5,544 nt of DNA from Sulfuriferula sp. (lineage in GTDB: Bacteria; Pseudomonadota; Gammaproteobacteria; Burkholderiales; Sulfuriferulaceae): the NCBI GenBank assembly GCA_027311185.1, contig DAICZK010000099.1, positions 1 to 5,544 on the forward strand, given 5' to 3'. The position numbers and the translations under genes were made by a program. The notes beneath the pieces are model-generated. The model made no database searches and was not told where the DNA came from. It saw only the letters and a list, made by a program, of their open reading frames with translations. Position 1 is the stretch's first letter, and each line of letters begins with the position of its first letter. This document shows, piece by piece, positions 1 to 5,072 of this stretch.

Positions 1-571
1 GGTCAACCCGGATCAGGCCGCAGTGGTCGCACAAAACGAAACTCAGGCGACAGACGTCGATGCACAACGTAATATTTCCGTGCCGCTCACAGACGTTATG
101 GCAACTGCTACCGTGCCGACGCCCGCAGCGCTGGTAGCCGGCAGCCAGATCGAACTCGTAGCCGCGACAGTGCAGCGCGAGAGCGAGGCACCAGTCGTCC
201 ATGACATTCGGCCTGAGACGATAGCACGCCCGGCAATTGCCGCTGTACCGGAAAATAGCAATGCAGTGGAAACGCTACCCGCGCCCCTCGACAACGTCCC
301 CAGCGCGGCCCCGGTACTCGTCGACCAGATGGACATCTTCAATCCTGCGGCTGCTGTCCCCCAGACCGTCGCAGAGAAAGCCATAGACCAGCCGGTTACC
401 GATGCAGTCGTGGCGCAGAAACCGGCGATAGAACAGTTACTGGCCGAGTTACTCGCCCCGTCGACCGACGCCGCCAACCTGCAGATGGTCGAAACGCAGA
501 GCGCAGCGCTGCCTGTGCCACCCGCGCCGCCAGCGCGACGGGCAACTCGCGTCAGAGCCGTCAAGACCTAG
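1..571 (+). CDS. rne: Ribonuclease E, C-terminal tail (partial, ends at in-frame TAG)
   Basis: This frame is already open at the left edge (first full codon at 2-4), so it is the end of a larger gene and not a new gene starting at GTG 23. The visible 189 residues are low complexity: Ala, Val, Pro, Thr and acidic residues, no catalytic motif, no membrane segment. Near the end come an acidic/hydrophobic stretch (IEQLLAELL), the motif LQMVET (479-496) and a basic patch (RRATRVRAVKT) just before the TAG at 569-571. Betaproteobacterial RNase E proteins typically end in an Ala/Pro-rich unstructured scaffold with basic patches and a terminal L-x-x-V-E-T motif, which is the main reason for this call. 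RNase E starts mRNA decay and processes rRNA and tRNA; its C-terminal half binds RNA and partner proteins. The catalytic domain is outside the window, so identity rests on tail style only. TolA-like or other Ala/Pro-rich proteins are the alternatives. Confidence 0.55.
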   Translation, partial: VNPDQAAVVAQNETQATDVDAQRNISVPLTDVMATATVPTPAALVAGSQIELVAATVQRESEAPVVHDIRPETIARPAIAAVPENSNAVETLPAPLDNVPSAAPVLVDQMDIFNPAAAVPQTVAEKAIDQPVTDAVVAQKPAIEQLLAELLAPSTDAANLQMVETQSAALPVPPAPPARRATRVRAVKT

Positions 572-736
572 ACGACCGAAGCTGCGCCATTACAGCAGGT
601 AGAGACCAACGCGGAAGCCATCGCCGACGCGCCGCCCGCCGAAGAAAAAGCGCAGCCGCGCCACGAACGTATCTCGGCGTCGGCACCAGCGGACAATCTT
701 GAAACCGAATTGGTGCAAATAGAAACCAAGGGTTGA
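572..736 (+). pseudogene. Continuation of the RNase E-like tail beyond an in-frame amber codon
   Basis: After the TAG at 569-571 the same frame stays open for 54 codons and ends at TGA 734-736, only 11 bases before the terminator hairpin. The translation keeps the character of the upstream tail: Ala/Pro/Glu-rich, with LQQVET at 590-607 and LVQIET at 710-727, matching LQMVET before the stop. It reads as the true C-terminus of the gene, separated by a single nonsense change (a CAG, AAG or GAG to TAG substitution would explain it), a base-calling error, or a stop that is read through. No good start codon with a Shine-Dalgarno sequence lies just after the TAG, so an independent small gene is unlikely. 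Confidence 0.6.
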
Positions 737-746
737 TTCAACGACC

Positions 747-791
747 AACGGCGCTGATTGCATATTGTCTGCAATCAGCGCCGTTTTTTTT
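747..791 (+). terminator. Rho-independent terminator of the rne-like gene
   Basis: A perfect 16-bp stem is formed by 747-762 (AACGGCGCTGATTGCA) and 770-785, with a 7-base loop (TATTGTC), followed by eight T residues at 784-791. It begins 10 bases after the TGA at 734-736, not directly after the TAG at 569-571, which supports 736 as the original gene end. Read on the minus strand the hairpin is followed by TTGGTCGTTG, a weak U-tract, so it may end uup transcripts only inefficiently. Confidence 0.93.
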
Positions 792-849
792 GGCACCCCT
801 GGCCTGCTGACAGACTAGCGAGGCCATCCTGGAGGCAGGCGCGGCTGGA

Positions 850-2748
850 TTACCCCCCCGCCTTCGCTTCCAGCACTTCCCAGCGCGCCAGGGTCTCCGA
901 CAGCTTCTCCTCGACAGCGACCAGCGATTGCCTCAGTGCTTCGACCCGCGACGTACGCTCGTTGTACAAGCTCGTGTCGGCCAGCTGCGCGACGATATCG
1001 GCCTGCTGTAGTTCCAGCGCCTGTATGGCTTCCGGCAGACCCTGCAATTCCTGCTGCTCTTTCCAGCTCAGTTTCGCCGACGGCGCGGCGGGCGCGAGCT
1101 TGACCGGCGCAGCTTTACGCGGAGTAGCGGCTGCGGTCGCAGCGACCTTGGTCCGTTGCGTCAGCCAGTCTTCGTAACCGCCCACGTACTCGCGTAAAAA
1201 ACCGTTGCCTTCAAAGGCGATGACCTGAGTCACAATATTGTCCAGAAATGTTCTGTCGTGTGAAACCAGCAGTACCGTACCCGGATAGTCCTGCAACAAT
1301 TCCTCCAGCAATTCCAGCGTATCTATGTCGAGATCGTTGGTTGGTTCGTCGAGCACCAGAATATTCGCGGGCCGAGTAAACAGACGCGCCAGCAGCAAAC
1401 GGTTGCGTTCGCCGCCGGATAAGGACTTTACCGGTGAGCGCGAACGCTCCGGCGCGAACAGGAAATCTTCCAGATAGCTGATGACATGCTTGCGCTCGCC
1501 GCCGATTTCCACATAATCTCCGCCCTGGCTGATCGTATCGGCCACTGTCGCTTCTTCGTCCAGCTGGGTGCGAAACTGGTCGAAATAGGCCACGGAAAGA
1601 TTGCTGCCCAGCTTGACCTCGCCGCTGTCGGGTTCGATTTCGCCCAGTATCAGTTTGATCAGCGTCGTTTTGCCGATACCGTTGGGGCCGACCAGTCCGA
1701 TTTTGTCACCGCGCTGGATGACGCCGGTAAAATCGCGGATCAGCACGCGGTCGCCGTAAGATTTGCTGATATGGTTCAACTCGGCGACGCGTTTTCCGGA
1801 GCGCTCGCCGCTATCGACATTCAGATTCACCTGGCCCAGATGATTGCGCCGCTCACCGCGCACGACACGCAGCTGTTCCAGCCGCCGCACCCGGCCTTCG
1901 TTGCGGGTGCGCCGCGCTTGCACGCCCTTGCGTATCCAGACTTCTTCCTGCGCCAGAAATTTATCAAATTTGGCCTGCTCAACCGCCTCGATCGCCAGCT
2001 GTTCGATCTTGAGTCGCTGATAATCGGAAAAGTCGCCCTCGAAAGTGCGCAGCTTTCCCCGGTCCAATTCGACAATCTGTTGCGCGATATTGTTCAGAAA
2101 ACGCCTGTCATGGGTGATCACGACTACCCCGCCCGCATAAGTGCGGATGAGCTCCTCCAGCCATTCTATGGAGTTCAGATCCAGATGGTTGGTCGTCTCG
2201 TCAAGTAGCAACAAATCCGGGGCGGCGACCAGCGCGCGCGCCAGCGCCACACGTTTTTTAAGTCCGCCGGAAAGCGTGCCTACCAGCACATCTTCCGGCA
2301 AATCAAGCTTACTCAGCGCGGTTTCGACGCGCGCTTGCAGAGTCCATCCATCGAGCGCTTCAAGCGCCGTTTGCAGCGTTTGCATCTGCGCCATCAGCGC
2401 GTCGAAATCGGCTTCCGGCTCGCCCATTTGATGTGTCACCGAGTGATAATCGAGCAGCAAACGGCTGGCTTCGCCCAGACCCATCGCAACAGCTTCGTAC
2501 ACGGTATGCGCCGGATCGAGAACCGGTTCTTGTGGCACATAACCCAGCTTCATGCCAGGCTGTCGCCACACCACGCCGTCGTCGGGCGGATATTCACCCG
2601 CCAGCACCTTGAGCAGGCTGGATTTACCCGCTCCGTTGCGGCCGATCAGGCCCAGATGCATCCCAGGCTCTATCACCCAGCTCGCATGATCCAGCAAGGC
2701 GAAGTGGCCAAATGCCAGCGAGGCGTTTTCTATCGTTAATAATGGCAT
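850..2748 (-). CDS. uup: ABC-F family ATPase, Uup type
   Basis: This is a 632-residue soluble protein with two ABC ATPase domains and no membrane segment, the usual Uup length. Domain 1 has Walker A GRNGAGKSS (36-44), signature LSGG (159-162), Walker B LLLLDETTNHLD (179-190) and switch H213. An Arg-rich linker with charged helices (about 240-315) corresponds to the P-site tRNA interaction motif of ABC-F proteins. Domain 2 has Walker A GPNGIGKTT (354-362), signature LSGGERNR (443-450), Walker B ILVLDEPTNDLD (463-474) and H497. A Pro/Ala/Lys linker leads to a C-terminal coiled coil (about 560-632), the feature that separates Uup from EttA and YheS. ABC-F proteins act on ribosomes; Uup is linked to ribosome assembly or rescue and to precise excision of transposons. 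Residue 185, normally Pro in the first D-E-P-T-N motif, is Thr. The start is ATG 2748 with a weak ribosome site (AGACGA). It is convergent with the rne-like gene, and a MITE-like element lies directly upstream. Confidence 0.93.
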   Translation of the reverse strand: MPLLTIENASLAFGHFALLDHASWVIEPGMHLGLIGRNGAGKSSLLKVLAGEYPPDDGVVWRQPGMKLGYVPQEPVLDPAHTVYEAVAMGLGEASRLLLDYHSVTHQMGEPEADFDALMAQMQTLQTALEALDGWTLQARVETALSKLDLPEDVLVGTLSGGLKKRVALARALVAAPDLLLLDETTNHLDLNSIEWLEELIRTYAGGVVVITHDRRFLNNIAQQIVELDRGKLRTFEGDFSDYQRLKIEQLAIEAVEQAKFDKFLAQEEVWIRKGVQARRTRNEGRVRRLEQLRVVRGERRNHLGQVNLNVDSGERSGKRVAELNHISKSYGDRVLIRDFTGVIQRGDKIGLVGPNGIGKTTLIKLILGEIEPDSGEVKLGSNLSVAYFDQFRTQLDEEATVADTISQGGDYVEIGGERKHVISYLEDFLFAPERSRSPVKSLSGGERNRLLLARLFTRPANILVLDEPTNDLDIDTLELLEELLQDYPGTVLLVSHDRTFLDNIVTQVIAFEGNGFLREYVGGYEDWLTQRTKVAATAAATPRKAAPVKLAPAAPSAKLSWKEQQELQGLPEAIQALELQQADIVAQLADTSLYNERTSRVEALRQSLVAVEEKLSETLARWEVLEAKAGG

Positions 2749-2768
2749 ATTTGTCGTCTAAAAATTAG

Positions 2769-2929
2769 CCCGAGCTTTTCATAAATTGGCGAGCGCCCTC
2801 GCTGGTCTTTTGTTTCGTATGAAGCCTTTGTTCAGTTGGCTGTATGAATAACTACACCACGCCTTCACAAAATCTCCCAACGAAACAATATCCTGCGCGA
2901 TCATCACGCGAGTTTATGAAAAGATCGGG
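2769..2929. mobile_element. MITE-like non-autonomous element (161 bp) with TTAG target duplication
   Basis: The left end 2769-2785 (CCCGAGCTTTTCATAAA) and the reverse complement of the right end 2913-2929 (CCCGATCTTTTCATAAA) match at 16 of 17 bases; extended to 25 bp (2769-2793 against 2905-2929) they match at 21. The identical tetramer TTAG lies immediately outside both ends, at 2765-2768 and 2930-2933, as expected of a 4-bp target-site duplication. The interior has no meaningful ORF and holds a small hairpin (GCGAG/CTCGC, 2789-2802). Size, inverted termini, direct-repeat flanks and lack of coding capacity fit a miniature inverted-repeat element mobilised in trans. The parent IS family cannot be named securely; IS1380-like is a weak guess. 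It lies between rnhA and uup and replaces the sequence where a uup promoter would be expected. Confidence 0.72.
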
Positions 2930-2948
2930 TTAGAAACCCTGGCACGAT

Positions 2949-2999
2949 GACTGCGCTTGCTCACATTTCGTTAAACAATGCCTCATCTGAGCAGCAGTC
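2949..2999. repeat. Imperfect inverted repeat in the rnhA-uup gap
   Basis: The stretch GACTGC-GCT-TGCTCA (2949-2963) pairs with TGAGCAGCAGTC (2988-2999) over 12 bp with a 3-base bulge and a 24-base loop. It lies downstream of rnhA on the minus strand but has no U-tract after it, so it is not a standard terminator. It might help stabilise the rnhA 3' end or be part of a larger repeat that includes the neighbouring MITE-like element. The rest of 2934-3029 shows no recognisable gene or site. Confidence 0.35.
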
Positions 3000-3029
3000 G
3001 CTACATCGCGCAAAAGCCTCAATTAAAAA

Positions 3030-3482
3030 TCAATCCTGCTGCTGTTGCGCAACACCCTTGTTCGCCAAAGCGTCTGCACGCTCGTTGCCGGCATGGCCGG
3101 CGTGACCTTTGACCCAGAACCATTGCACTTCATGCATGGCCACCAAAGCATCCAGTCGTTGCCATAAATCCACATTTTTGACCGGCGCATTCGCCGCGGT
3201 ACGCCAGCCGCGCCGCTTCCAGTTAGGCAACCACTCGGTTATTCCCTTGAGCACGTATTGCGAATCGGCGTGCAATAGCACCCGGCTGCAAGACTTCAGA
3301 CTCTCCAGCGCCGCTATCACCGCCATCAATTCCATGCGATTATTGGTCGTCAGTGCCTCACCGCCATAAATCTCCTTGTTATGCGCGCCGCTCATCAACA
3401 GCGCGCCCCAACCGCCAACGCCAGGGTTGCCCTTGCACGCGCCGTCGGTGTAAATCTCTATTACCGGCATTTCACTCGCCAT
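3030..3482 (-). CDS. rnhA: Ribonuclease HI
   Basis: This is a complete 150-residue type 1 RNase H, close to the 155 residues of the E. coli enzyme. It cleaves the RNA strand of RNA:DNA hybrids (R-loops, Okazaki primers, misincorporated ribonucleotides) in the cytoplasm. Numbered from ATG 3482, the carboxylates of the two-metal site are D13 ([11 protein letters not shown]), E51 (TTNNRMELM), D73 (ADSQYV) and D137 (NERADAL), with the flexible-loop His at H127 (VKGHAGH). The Trp/Lys/Arg-rich handle ([10 protein letters not shown]) for hybrid binding is present. ATG 3482 is chosen because AAGGA at 3491-3495 sits 8 bases upstream; GTG 3485 and ATG 3470 are possible but fit less well. It lies 12 bp after the methyltransferase gene in the same direction, so cotranscription is likely. 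The short Gln-rich end (QQQQD) is not conserved in E. coli. dnaQ, the usual neighbour, is absent. Confidence 0.96.
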   Translation of the reverse strand: MASEMPVIEIYTDGACKGNPGVGGWGALLMSGAHNKEIYGGEALTTNNRMELMAVIAALESLKSCSRVLLHADSQYVLKGITEWLPNWKRRGWRTAANAPVKNVDLWQRLDALVAMHEVQWFWVKGHAGHAGNERADALANKGVAQQQQD

Positions 3483-3486
3483 CACA

Positions 3487-3495
3487 CTCTTCCTT
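3487..3495 (-). promoter_or_regulatory. Ribosome binding site of rnhA overlapping the upstream stop codon
   Basis: On the minus strand the methyltransferase TGA (3497-3495) runs straight into AAGGAAGAG, giving TGAAGGAAGAG. The AAGGA core ends 8 bases before ATG 3482. This overlap decides the rnhA start and suggests translational coupling between the two genes. Confidence 0.7.
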
Positions 3496-4220
3496 CATTT
3501 TTCAGACCATTTATTACTCGCTACCGGACACAAGGCATTAACCAGCTTGCGTCTGCTTTGCCAGCGCGGCGTAATCAGACGCATGCCATGCACGCGCTTG
3601 ATTGCATGGATGAAATACACGCCTCCCCCCTTTGCCCACCAGCGATCCCCAACGGACTCCATGAATTCGAATCCGCGCAGCCAGGGGAGATGAGCAACAG
3701 GCGGCGCATAACAGCACATGCGCCAACCGACAATATCGCATCCCAGCAACGATAGCCAGTCCTTGAGCCGATGGAAATTGATAAAATCGCCGCGCCAGGG
3801 AATTGCCTGATTGCGCCGCTTGTACCAACTGTACATCCCCCACAAACTGTGCGGATTAAAGCCGCTGATGAGCAGATTACCCTCGGGGATCAGGATGCGC
3901 TCCGCCTCGCGCAGAATCTGATGCGGATAGGCCGAAAACTCGAGCAGATGCGGCAACGCCAGCAAATCGACGGAGTGTTCCGCGAAGGGCAGATGAGTCG
4001 GTTCGGCCAAGACATCGCCCGGGCCGACACTATCTACCCGAAAACGATGCGGAATACGATTGTTGCGTAGCAGATCCACTCCCGGCAACCCCACCTGAAC
4101 AGCGTTAAAGCCGAACAAATCGATGACAGTTCGATCAAAGTAAGCCAGTTCGCGCGTTTCCAGATAGCGCCCCAACGGCGTGGCAAACCATTCAGCCAAG
4201 CTTATCTCCGGATTTGTCAT
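3495..4220 (-). CDS. yafS: SAM-dependent methyltransferase-like protein, YafS type
   Basis: A 241-residue protein encoded between gloB and rnhA, exactly where E. coli carries yafS (about 240 residues). It has a class I methyltransferase outline: FGFNAVQVGLPGVDLL (36-51) where motif I should be, an acidic strand around D63, LPFAEHSVDLLALPHLLEF (77-95) as motifs II/III, and the family phrase REAERILIPEGNLLISGFNP (104-123). Motif I is degenerate: the usual G-x-G-x-G SAM loop is replaced by VGLPG, a trait I associate with this family (LQLGLP-type sequences). C-terminal motifs WW (194-195) and a basic K/R patch (208-225) are also typical. The substrate is unknown. No signal peptide or membrane segment is visible, so it is presumably cytoplasmic. 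It starts at ATG 4220 without a clear Shine-Dalgarno sequence, 14 bp from the divergent gloB start, and is probably cotranscribed with rnhA. Confidence 0.85.
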   Translation of the reverse strand: MTNPEISLAEWFATPLGRYLETRELAYFDRTVIDLFGFNAVQVGLPGVDLLRNNRIPHRFRVDSVGPGDVLAEPTHLPFAEHSVDLLALPHLLEFSAYPHQILREAERILIPEGNLLISGFNPHSLWGMYSWYKRRNQAIPWRGDFINFHRLKDWLSLLGCDIVGWRMCCYAPPVAHLPWLRGFEFMESVGDRWWAKGGGVYFIHAIKRVHGMRLITPRWQSRRKLVNALCPVASNKWSEK

Positions 4221-4228
4221 GCTATCAT
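4220..4228 (+). promoter_or_regulatory. Putative extended -10 promoter of gloB
   Basis: TGCTATCAT contains the TGn extension followed by TATCAT (4223-4228), a 5 of 6 match to TATAAT. The last T is 6 bases before ATG 4235, so transcription would be expected to start at about the A of the start codon. No good -35 hexamer lies 16-18 bp upstream, which an extended -10 can tolerate. The element overlaps the start codon of the divergent yafS gene. Confidence 0.45.
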
Positions 4229-4232
4229 GTCA
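4224..4232 (-). promoter_or_regulatory. Possible extended -10 element facing yafS
   Basis: Read on the minus strand this is TGACATGAT, that is TGn followed by CATGAT (4 of 6 to TATAAT), overlapping the gloB -10. It sits only 3 bases before ATG 4220, so a transcript from it would start inside the annotated yafS coding region. It is therefore either not the yafS promoter or a hint that yafS starts further in. Confidence 0.18.
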
Positions 4233-4234
4233 CA

Positions 4235-5011
4235 ATGATTACCCATCTTCACATTCATCCGATCAGCGCGTTCAAGGACAATTATATCTGGGTCATCCAC
4301 AACCAGAGCCATGCGGTTGTGGTCGATCCCGGCGAGGCAGAAGTCGTGATCGCTTTTCTGGAACAACACGGCCTGACTCTCTGCGCCATATTAATCACTC
4401 ATCACCACGCCGACCATGTCGGCGGCAACGAGGCGCTGACGCAACGATACAAGGTGCCTGTTTACGGCCCTGCCGCTGAAATCATTCCCTGTATGAGCCA
4501 GGCCGTACGAGAGGGTAACACAATCGAGCTAAAAGAATTGGCGCTCACCCTGCAGGTTTTCGAAATTCCCGGACACACTGCCGGCCATATAGCCTATTAC
4601 ACCGAAGGCATGGTGTTTTGCGGAGATACGCTGTTCGGGTGCGGTTGCGGGCGCTTGTTCGAAGGCACTGCGGCGCAAATGTATACGTCCCTCTCCCGAC
4701 TGGGACGATTGCCGCCAACGACGCGGGTATACTGCGCACACGAATATACTCTGAGCAATATCGCCTTCGCCCTGCACGTGGAACCGGACAATGCCGATTT
4801 ACTCGCCCGCGCGGCAACGGATCGTGACCACATTGCCTACCAACAACCCACGCTACCTTCCAGCATTGCCCTGGAGCTCGCTACAAATCCTTTTCTGCGT
4901 TGCCATTTACCCCATTTTCATCGTTACGCCCAACAAATGTCCGACCAGGCCGTAGATAGTGACGTCGACGTATTCAGCATTTTGCGTACGCTCAAAAACA
5001 AATTCGCCTGA
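4235..5011 (+). CDS. gloB: Hydroxyacylglutathione hydrolase (glyoxalase II)
   Basis: A 258-residue metallo-beta-lactamase-fold enzyme, similar in length to E. coli GloB (251). It hydrolyses S-D-lactoylglutathione to D-lactate and glutathione, the second step of methylglyoxal detoxification in the cytoplasm. The N-terminus has FKDNYIWV (13-20), typical of the family. Dinuclear metal ligands are H56, H58, D60 and H61 (THHHADH), H114 (PGHTAGH), D131 (FCGDTLF) and H169 (CAHEYTLSN). Glutathione-binding residues expected in the family are visible: R140 (CGCGRLFEGT), Y171, and the C-terminal basic cluster R251/K254. The start is ATG 4235; an upstream TTG at 4214 in frame would overlap yafS and is not supported. 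There is no Shine-Dalgarno sequence, and a TATCAT box 6 bases before ATG suggests a leaderless mRNA. It diverges from yafS and is followed by the mltD-like gene on the same strand after 61 bp, with no clear terminator between. Confidence 0.96.
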   Translation: MITHLHIHPISAFKDNYIWVIHNQSHAVVVDPGEAEVVIAFLEQHGLTLCAILITHHHADHVGGNEALTQRYKVPVYGPAAEIIPCMSQAVREGNTIELKELALTLQVFEIPGHTAGHIAYYTEGMVFCGDTLFGCGCGRLFEGTAAQMYTSLSRLGRLPPTTRVYCAHEYTLSNIAFALHVEPDNADLLARAATDRDHIAYQQPTLPSSIALELATNPFLRCHLPHFHRYAQQMSDQAVDSDVDVFSILRTLKNKFA

Positions 5012-5038
5012 ATTCGACCCACAGCCCTCGACAAAGGT

Positions 5039-5066
5039 TTGCCTATCCTCCGCGATGCAGTATCAT
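5039..5066 (+). promoter_or_regulatory. Putative sigma-70 promoter of the mltD-like gene
   Basis: TTGCCT (5039-5044, 4 of 6 to TTGACA) and TATCAT (5061-5066, 5 of 6 to TATAAT) are separated by 16 bases. The -10 ends 6 bases before ATG 5073, predicting a transcription start at about the first base of that codon and hence a leaderless mRNA. This is the same TATCAT-N6-ATG spacing as in front of gloB. Confidence 0.5.
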
Positions 5067-5072
5067 ACGCCG

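Noticed and set aside
43..564. 173-codon open frame on the minus strand opposite the rne-like tail
   Set aside because: The Ala/Ser/Gly/Thr-rich translation is what the complement of an Ala/Pro/Val-rich tail gives; no start signal or domain is seen.
802..840. GCCTGC/GCAGGC hairpin downstream of uup as its terminator
   Set aside because: Only 6 bp of stem around a long loop, with no U-tract on the minus strand.
758..1177. 139-codon plus-strand frame starting in the terminator
   Set aside because: It begins inside the terminator hairpin and runs antisense to the uup C-terminus; its translation is low complexity.
1486..2208. 240-codon open frame on the plus strand, antisense to uup
   Set aside because: It lies wholly inside the well-supported uup gene, its translation shows no family motif, and long antisense frames are common opposite G+C-rich genes.
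2769..2929. Short peptide-like frames ending in FMK(S/R)SG on both strands of the MITE-like element
   Set aside because: Both come from the two inverted termini read outwards; they lack starts and ribosome sites and are a by-product of the repeat.
4214..4234. TTG start extending gloB by 7 residues
   Set aside because: It would overlap the yafS start, lacks a ribosome site, and GloB proteins normally begin shortly before the DNYIW motif, as with ATG 4235.
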